Positions 59,471 to 64,000 of a DNA stretch of 64,000 nucleotides are shown here, piece by piece (the first letter of the stretch is position 1; each line of letters starts with the position of its first letter). A program made the position numbers and the translations under genes. Location of the stretch: positions 101,963 through 165,962 of the forward strand of contig WGNQ01000002.1 in assembly GCA_016124455.1 (NCBI GenBank), in the 5' to 3' direction. Source of the DNA: Sideroxydans sp. Lineage in GTDB: Bacteria; Pseudomonadota; Gammaproteobacteria; Burkholderiales; Gallionellaceae. The notes below the pieces were generated by a model that saw only the letters and a program-made list of their open reading frames with translations, searched no databases and was not told where the DNA came from.

Positions 59471-60847
59471 ATGGACAAGGGACCGCAAGAGGCGCCCAAC
59501 ACAACAGAAGACGAAGTGCTGCGCCAGATCGAACAGCGCCTCGAACAGGAAATGGCCGCCCACCAGCAGACCAACCGGCTGCTGTACAGCACCGTCCTGG
59601 CCTATGGGCGTTTCGTGCCACAGCAGTTCCTGCAATTGCTCAACATCAACAGTATCGTCGACGTCAAACTCGGCGACCAGGCTGAACGGCGGATGACGGT
59701 AATGTTCTCGGACATCCGCAACTTCACCACGCTGTCCGAAACAATGACCCCGCGCGAGAACTTCAATTTCCTCAATTCCTACCTGAGCCAGATGGAGCCG
59801 CTGATCGCCAGCCACCACGGCCTCATCGACAAATATATCGGCGATGCAATCATGGCGCTGTTCCCGCGCACCTCCGACGATGCGGTGAGCGGTGCGATTG
59901 CGATGCTCGGCAAGCTCGCGGAATATAACGATGGCCGCAAGCGTGCCGGTTACGTGCCGGTACAGATCGGCATCGGGCTGAATGCAGGCATGGTGATGCT
60001 GGGCACCGTAGGGGGTGACAAGCGCATGGATGGCACGGTAATCAGCGATGCCGTCAACCTGGCTTCACGCCTGGAAGAAATGACCAAATTCTACCTGACA
60101 CCGCTGCTGCTCAGCGAACACACGCTGTACAGCCTGGAGGACGCATCGAAATACCACATCCGTTTTCTGGACAGAATCCGCGTCAAAGGCCGCAGCTCAC
60201 CGGTATCGGTATACGAGATATTCGACAACGACGAGCCAGCCCTGCTGCAAAGCAAGCTGGCTACGCGAGAAAAGTTTGAAAGCGCACTTGCCTACTACCA
60301 CATGCGCGACCCGCACCGCGCCCTGCAACTGCTGGAAGAATGCATGAGAGCGGCGCCAGACGACCACGTCGCTCAAATCTACATCGACCGCTGCATGGAT
60401 CGGCGCAACAGCACCAATCTGGACATGCTGGGTGAGCCGATGGACTGGAAGGACGAGTTCCAGATCGGCGTAGCCGAAATCGACCTGCAACACAAATACC
60501 TGCTCTCCGGCATGAACCAGCTGATAGGCGCCATTCAGCGCGGCGACCGCGAAGAAATAGAAGATGCCGCCTCCAACCTGGCCGGGCAAGCCACCACCTT
60601 GTTCAGCACGGAAGAACAGTTGATGGATGAACACGATTATCCATTCACCCAGGACCACATCCACGAACACAAGAAATTCGGCGACTATTTCACCACCTTC
60701 CGCCACATGCTCACCGATGGTGAGCAAGACCACGTCATCCTGCTGTTCCGCGCCCACCTGATCCTGCTCGACTGGTTCGCCAACCACACCACCCGCAGCG
60801 ACCGGCACCTTGGACGCTATCTGGCCAGCCAGGAGCATGCCAACTGA
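59471..60847 (+). CDS. Adenylate/guanylate cyclase with C-terminal hemerythrin domain
   Basis: A 458-residue soluble fusion. After a coiled N-terminus (about 1-60), a class III cyclase domain (about 70-230) keeps metal Asps D81 and D125, substrate-contact K121 and D193, ribose N196 and transition-state R200, so it should be active. A TPR-like linker (about 265-310) leads to a hemerythrin domain (about 320-455) with H341, E381, H396, H400, H439 and D444. The position of the usual HxxxE histidine is L377, so one iron ligand is replaced. The nucleotide substrate (ATP or GTP) is uncertain. Probably an oxygen- or redox-gated cyclic-nucleotide synthase. Confidence 0.9.
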   Translation: MDKGPQEAPNTTEDEVLRQIEQRLEQEMAAHQQTNRLLYSTVLAYGRFVPQQFLQLLNINSIVDVKLGDQAERRMTVMFSDIRNFTTLSETMTPRENFNFLNSYLSQMEPLIASHHGLIDKYIGDAIMALFPRTSDDAVSGAIAMLGKLAEYNDGRKRAGYVPVQIGIGLNAGMVMLGTVGGDKRMDGTVISDAVNLASRLEEMTKFYLTPLLLSEHTLYSLEDASKYHIRFLDRIRVKGRSSPVSVYEIFDNDEPALLQSKLATREKFESALAYYHMRDPHRALQLLEECMRAAPDDHVAQIYIDRCMDRRNSTNLDMLGEPMDWKDEFQIGVAEIDLQHKYLLSGMNQLIGAIQRGDREEIEDAASNLAGQATTLFSTEEQLMDEHDYPFTQDHIHEHKKFGDYFTTFRHMLTDGEQDHVILLFRAHLILLDWFANHTTRSDRHLGRYLASQEHAN

Positions 60848-60884
60848 GCGGAACTTTGCCGGCACGCGCCGCTCTGACGTCTGT

Positions 60885-60890
60885 TACAAT
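60885..60890 (+). promoter_or_regulatory. Probable tmRNA promoter -10
   Basis: TACAAT 22 bases before the predicted mature tmRNA 5' end. No convincing -35 at normal spacing was found, so the hexamer alone supports it. Confidence 0.4.
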
Positions 60891-60911
60891 CTTGCCGCAG
60901 CAAACCGAACC

Positions 60912-61280
60912 GGGGGCGACCTGGCTTCGACGTGGGTTGCAAAGCAGCGCAGGGCATACCGAGGACCCGCAACCTCGTAAATCAGCTGGAAACCAATAGT
61001 CGCAAACGACGAAAAGTACGCTTTAGCAGCTTAAGCTGTTAGACCTCACACCCTGCTGTCCGTGGAGGGGCTCGATACCGCAAGGTTGAGATGAGTGAGG
61101 TCATTTACACGGAATCGTGTCGCGCAGGGTTACTTTGCATGGCATTAAACTCAAGGTGACTCGTCCGTCAGCAGCCTGTCGGTTGGCGTCTGCCGGATCA
61201 GATCAAATAACCAGACTAAGTATGTAGAACTGTCTGTAGAGTGCTCGCGGACGGGGGTTCAATTCCCCCCGCCTCCACCA
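60912..61280 (+). ncRNA. ssrA: Transfer-messenger RNA (tmRNA)
   Basis: A 369-base gene. The 5' GGGGGCG pairs with CGCCTCC before the encoded ACCA end, giving the alanyl tRNA-like acceptor. The tag frame runs 61002-61034, beginning with resume codon GCA and encoding ANDEKYALAA then TAA, a normal betaproteobacterial tag. A T-arm GGGTTCAATTCCCC lies at the 3' end. It rescues stalled ribosomes with SmpB. The 3' end of tmRNA is a common insertion site for mobile elements. Confidence 0.97.
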
Positions 61281-61287
61281 ATATTGA

Positions 61288-61320
61288 AACCCCAACCGTT
61301 CTCGGTTGGGGTTTTTTCTT
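61288..61320 (+). terminator. Rho-independent terminator of tmRNA
   Basis: A perfect 11-bp stem (AACCCCAACCG/CGGTTGGGGTT) with a TTCT loop, followed by a T-run. It starts eight bases after the tmRNA 3' end. Confidence 0.9.
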
Positions 61321-61658
61321 GCCTGATCGCGCCAGTTCCCGCGTACTCGTGCGGGTTCCTGCGAACACCTGCGGACTTCACCAGCCGCCGGAATTGGCAG
61401 TTCCGGGCCACATTCCACTCTCTGCTGGCCATTCCTCGCTCCGACCTCGCTCCCTGAAACCGGCCCGAAGTCCGCAAAGGCCGCAAATCAGCCCCATACA
61501 GATCAATGGGTTACGCGCGGACGAGTCAAGCGGTTGGATTGCAGCATCGGGTGGCGACGGAAACGCTGCGGTTGCATTTCGTCGGTAGTTATCGAGCACT
61601 ACCGACACCTTGCAACGCGGAAGTACGTGCTTGGATGGTGGCCAAGATAAGAAATGTC
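61321..61658. other. Intergenic region after tmRNA
   Basis: About 340 bases without a supported gene. A 6-bp stem CCGGAA/TTCCGG lies at 61388-61406 and a stronger 9-bp inverted repeat at 61581-61606. No second copy of the tmRNA 3' end was seen. Confidence 0.4.
61581..61606. repeat. Perfect 9-bp inverted repeat
   Basis: GTCGGTAGT and ACTACCGAC separated by TATCGAGC, 115 bases upstream of the toxin-antitoxin start. Could be an operator, recombination site or a hairpin; no T-run follows. Confidence 0.4.
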
Positions 61659-61688
61659 TTGTCGGGACAACGTCCGGACGCCTACAAT
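61659..61688 (+). promoter_or_regulatory. Promoter with overlapping palindromes for the toxin-antitoxin pair
   Basis: TTGTCG (61659-61664) and TACAAT (61683-61688) are 18 bases apart. Two palindromes occupy the -35 and spacer: TTGTCGGGACAA (61659-61670) and CGTCCGGACG (61671-61680). Antitoxins of this type usually repress their own promoter through such repeats. Confidence 0.55.
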
Positions 61689-61720
61689 TAGGGCATCCAA
61701 GATCAGTCCGGAGGGGCACC

Positions 61721-61999
61721 ATGAGCACCCTGAATCTTTCCAAGACCGAACGCATTGACGTTCGCGCCAGCACGCCAGTCAAGCAACTGCTGCAGGAAGC
61801 CGCGCGCGCCTGCCACAAGAACGTCAGCGAATTCCTGCTCGACGCGGGCGTGACGGCGGCCGCGCAGACGCTGGCGGATCGTCGCCAGTTCGTGCTGGAC
61901 GACACACAGTGGCAGGCCTTCCAGGAGGCGCTGGACCGCCCGGTGCAAAGCAAGCCGCGTCTGAAGAAGTTGCTGCGTGAACCTGGGGTGCTGGGTTGA
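61721..61999 (+). CDS. DUF1778 ribbon-helix-helix antitoxin
   Basis: A 92-residue protein. The N-terminal LSKTERIDVRASTPVKQLLQEAA is a ribbon-helix-helix DNA-binding domain, and the C-terminal half (LDDTQWQAFQEALDRP) matches the toxin-binding part of TacA-type antitoxins. The ATG at 61721 has GGAGGGG upstream. It should repress its promoter and neutralise the GNAT toxin encoded next, whose start overlaps this stop. Confidence 0.9.
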   Translation: MSTLNLSKTERIDVRASTPVKQLLQEAARACHKNVSEFLLDAGVTAAAQTLADRRQFVLDDTQWQAFQEALDRPVQSKPRLKKLLREPGVLG

Positions 62000-62499
62000 G
62001 CAATGACTACTCACCTGTTCGCAAGCTGGCTGCAACGGATCAGGTCGATGCGTTCGATTGCGGCCAAGCCGCGCTGAACCAGTTCCTGCAGCGCTACGCG
62101 CTCGTCAACCAGAAGGCCAACAGCGCGCAGACTTATGTCTGCTGCCAGGGTGACGTGGTGGTCGGCTTCTACAGTCTCGCCGTTGGTAGCGTCGATCCGG
62201 AAGCCGCGCCGTCGAGAGTGATGAAGGGGCTGGCGCGCCACCCGGTGCCGGTCATGATCCTGGCGCGGCTCGCGGTGGACAAGGAGCATCAGCGTAAAGG
62301 TTTGGGCCAGGCCTTGCTCAAGGACGCCCTGCTGCGCACAGCACAGGCTGCCGACATCGCCGGTATCCGCTGCCTGTTGGTCCATGCCAAGGACGACGCA
62401 GCGCGGCAGTGGTACGAATCGTGGGAATTCGAGCCCAGCCCAACTGATCCGTACCATCTGTTCCTGATGCTCAAGGATCTCAAGGGCTTGTTGAGCTGA
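61996..62499 (+). CDS. GNAT acetyltransferase toxin (TacT-like)
   Basis: A 167-residue GCN5-type acetyltransferase. The acetyl-CoA loop is RKGLGQALL (from R100) and the catalytic tyrosine is Y140 (QWYESWEF). Toxins of this type acetylate charged tRNA and stop translation. The only in-frame start near the antitoxin stop is TTG at 61996, giving a TTGA overlap. Coupling would keep antitoxin ahead of toxin. Confidence 0.9.
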   Translation: MSNDYSPVRKLAATDQVDAFDCGQAALNQFLQRYALVNQKANSAQTYVCCQGDVVVGFYSLAVGSVDPEAAPSRVMKGLARHPVPVMILARLAVDKEHQRKGLGQALLKDALLRTAQAADIAGIRCLLVHAKDDAARQWYESWEFEPSPTDPYHLFLMLKDLKGLLS

Positions 62500-62514
62500 G
62501 GTGGTGTCTCCACC

Positions 62515-62946
62515 TCAGAGCCCGACTCTCTCCCGCTGCTCATCCCACAGCGCCGGCGGATCAACCGCCAGATCGAACAACGTGATGTGGTTCGGCAGCG
62601 TGTCGTCCAGGATGGCGGCGACGATGTCGGGTGCCAGCGTGGTCAGGTTGACCATCCGGCTGACGTAGCTGTTGTCGATCCCCTCCCGCACGGCGATTTC
62701 CTTCAGCGACTTCACCTCTCCTGATTCCAGCATCGCCAGCATGCGGTGACCCCTGGCCAGCGCCAGCTGGATGGAGGTCGGCGCCACATCCCACGGCCTG
62801 ACCGGCGCGGTTTCGCCGTTCGGCAAGGTGACCAGCTTGCGGCCGCTCCGGCGTTTGATCTGTATCGGCACCGACAGGGTCAGCCTGCCATCACTTGCCT
62901 CGACGATGTCCGGCTCGCCGGTTTTCTGGATGCGGATGTCGCTCAT
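62515..62946 (-). CDS. Helix-turn-helix protein linked to the recombinase
   Basis: A 143-residue protein. Residues 78-101 (VKSLKEIAVREGIDNSYVSRMVN) form a helix-turn-helix, and LPNGETAPVRPWDVAP precedes it. Such proteins commonly accompany large serine recombinases in mobile regions; the function is unknown, perhaps regulation of the element. ATG 62946 overlaps the recombinase stop (ATGA), so it is translated after it. Convergent with the GNAT gene, 15 bases apart. Confidence 0.7.
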   Translation of the reverse strand: MSDIRIQKTGEPDIVEASDGRLTLSVPIQIKRRSGRKLVTLPNGETAPVRPWDVAPTSIQLALARGHRMLAMLESGEVKSLKEIAVREGIDNSYVSRMVNLTTLAPDIVAAILDDTLPNHITLFDLAVDPPALWDEQRERVGL

Positions 62947-63861
62947 GCCAGGGCCTCCGCTGTTTGGTCGGCGGGCTCGGGGCGCAGTTCCAGCACCAGC
63001 CGTTCGATGCCGTTGGCGCGAAGCCGCACTTCGAGGTCGTTCGGCGACACGATGACCTTTTCGACCAGTAATTTCACGATCCGGGCCTGTTCTGCCGGGA
63101 ACAGTTGATCCCATATCGCATCGAGCCGGGTCATGGCCACGGCGATCTTGGCTTCGTCCAGGGTCGGGTCGAGCTTGATCGCCTGCGGCAGCATGTCGCC
63201 GAGCAAATTCGGGGCGCGCAGGATGGCACGCAGCTGGTCAAGCACGGCTGACTCCAGTTCGGCTGCGGGCAAACGTGGCAGGCCCGAGGCACCCGCGTGC
63301 TCCTTGGTGTCGCGTTGGGGCACGTAATAGCGATAGCGACGGCCATTCTTCTTGGTGGTATGCCACGGAGACAGTGCACGACCGTCGTTGCCGAACACAA
63401 TCCCTTTGAGCAGATACGCCACGGTTGCTCGTGTTGCATTGCCGCGCACCCGGCCATTGGTGGCCAGGATCGCGTGGACGCTTTCCCACAGTTCACGACT
63501 GATGATCGGTGGATGTTCAGCCTGGTACCACAGCTCTTTGTGCCGCAACTCGCCAAGGTAAGTCCGGTTGCTGAGCAGCTTGTAGATGTGCCCCTTGTCG
63601 ATCGGTCTGCCATCGCGGGTCTTGCCGTCTTGCGTGGTCCACGCCTTCGACGTCACGCCGTCCAGTTTCAGCTCCTTGACCAAGGCGGTACTGGAGCCAA
63701 GTTCGACGAAGCGCTGGAAGATATGCCGGATCAGTTTGGCCTCGCGCTCATTGGGCACCAACCGTCGGTTTTCCACGTCGTAGCCCAGCGGTGGCACGCC
63801 ACCCATCCACATGCCCTTGCGCTTGCTGGCCGCGATCTTGTCGCGGATGCGCTCCCCGGTG
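62943..63861 (-). pseudogene. Serine recombinase, N-terminal catalytic domain missing
   Basis: About 306 residues of a large serine recombinase. TGERIRDKIAASKRKG (just after the catalytic domain in intact members) is followed by the recombinase domain (PPLGYDVENRR...GHIYKLLSNRTYLGEL) and a C-terminal coiled region. The roughly 150-residue catalytic domain with its nucleophilic serine is absent: homology stops sharply at about 63861, where a different sequence begins. The frame runs on to 63914 but those residues are not recombinase-like. It is either a truncated gene or a mis-joined assembly. Confidence 0.8.
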
Positions 63862-64000
63862 CCGCTGGTGTCCTTCGTCGATCCCGACGATCTGTACGAA
63901 GCCAGTGCCTTCACACAACTGGCCGATGCGCTGGATGCCTGCCCGCAGGCCGTGATGGCCTACACCGACGAAGCACTGACTGACGAAAACGGCCAGGACA
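63862..64000 (+). CDS. Glycosyltransferase family 2-like fragment (internal part)
   Basis: A 46-codon open stretch to the window end reading LVSFVDPDDLYEASAF, then ADALDACPQAVMAYTDE. The FVDPDD and AYTDE elements resemble the donor/metal-binding region of GT2 glycosyltransferases. The N-terminal half expected before FVDPDD is missing, replaced by the recombinase. The protein continues past base 64000. Confidence 0.5.

Noticed and set aside
61378..61953. Minus-strand 191-codon frame across the antitoxin gene
   Set aside because: It lies over a well-supported antitoxin with its own ribosome site and has Ser/Arg-rich shadow composition.
61261..64000. A duplicated tmRNA 3' end marking the far attachment site
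   Set aside because: No second match to the CGCCTCCACCA end was found within the window.

Overview
The window reads as a chromosomal segment of a Gram-negative betaproteobacterium. The grounds are the lapA/lapB and heptose genes for lipopolysaccharide, ubiG for ubiquinone, and the gyrA-serC-pheA-hisC-tyrA-aroA-cmk-rpsA-ihfB gene order. The many c-di-GMP proteins, two hemerythrins and a globin-like sensor would suit a freshwater microaerophile such as a Gallionellaceae/Nitrosomonadales member, but that placement is inference. Coding density is high and base composition is GC-rich almost throughout. The exceptions are one AT-rich gene near 13 kb and an accessory region beyond the tmRNA gene at 61 kb.

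Layout. 1-10.4 kb: a cut-off globin-like sensor, a DMT transporter, yaiI, a 1173-residue periplasmic-sensor GGDEF-EAL protein, recQ, a DUF190-crcB pair, a BamE-like lipoprotein and an unusual ATP-grasp/chalcone-isomerase-like pair. 11-23.2 kb: a fatty-acid beta-oxidation cluster on the minus strand (FadE-like dehydrogenase, SDR, acyl-CoA ligase, thioesterase, FadL-like porin, FadB-like bifunctional enzyme, thiolase). It is interrupted by an AT-rich AlbA_2-domain gene, a GFA-family gene and a large imperfect palindrome. 23.2-39.8 kb: housekeeping and signalling genes (radA, a diguanylate cyclase, a KamA-like radical SAM protein, an FAD enzyme, hslO, greB, a receiver-PAS-GAF-HD-GYP protein followed by a bacteriohemerythrin, a DinG-type helicase, an ankyrin protein, rimO and a ZIP transporter). 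39.9-57.9 kb: one long minus-strand array starting at gyrA, running through serine, aromatic amino acid and histidine genes to rpsA-ihfB (with a clear terminator), then lapA-lapB-pyrF-rfaE1-hldD. 58-60.8 kb: ubiG, a phosphoglycolate-phosphatase-like gene and an adenylate/guanylate cyclase fused to a hemerythrin domain. 60.9-64 kb: tmRNA, a strong terminator, an antitoxin/GNAT-toxin pair with palindromes over its promoter, and a serine recombinase whose catalytic end is missing at an abrupt junction with a glycosyltransferase-like fragment.

How the genes work together. The supraoperon couples 3-phosphoglycerate-to-serine flux, DAHP synthase, shikimate-pathway steps and Phe/Tyr/His branches with nucleotide (cmk), topology (gyrA) and translation (rpsA) functions; AroA and Cmk are fused into one protein. 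The lap/heptose genes use stop-start overlaps that suggest translational coupling. Oxygen or redox sensing linked to nucleotide second messengers is a theme: globin at the left edge, bacteriohemerythrin beside an HD-GYP phosphodiesterase, and the cyclase-hemerythrin fusion.

I found no CRISPR array, rRNA, tRNA or complete insertion sequence. The best candidates for something undescribed are the cyclase-hemerythrin fusion with a substituted iron ligand, the ATP-grasp/chalcone-isomerase-like pair, and the AT-rich AlbA_2 gene with its flanking palindrome inside the beta-oxidation cluster. Identifications come from reading motifs and lengths; no database search was run.
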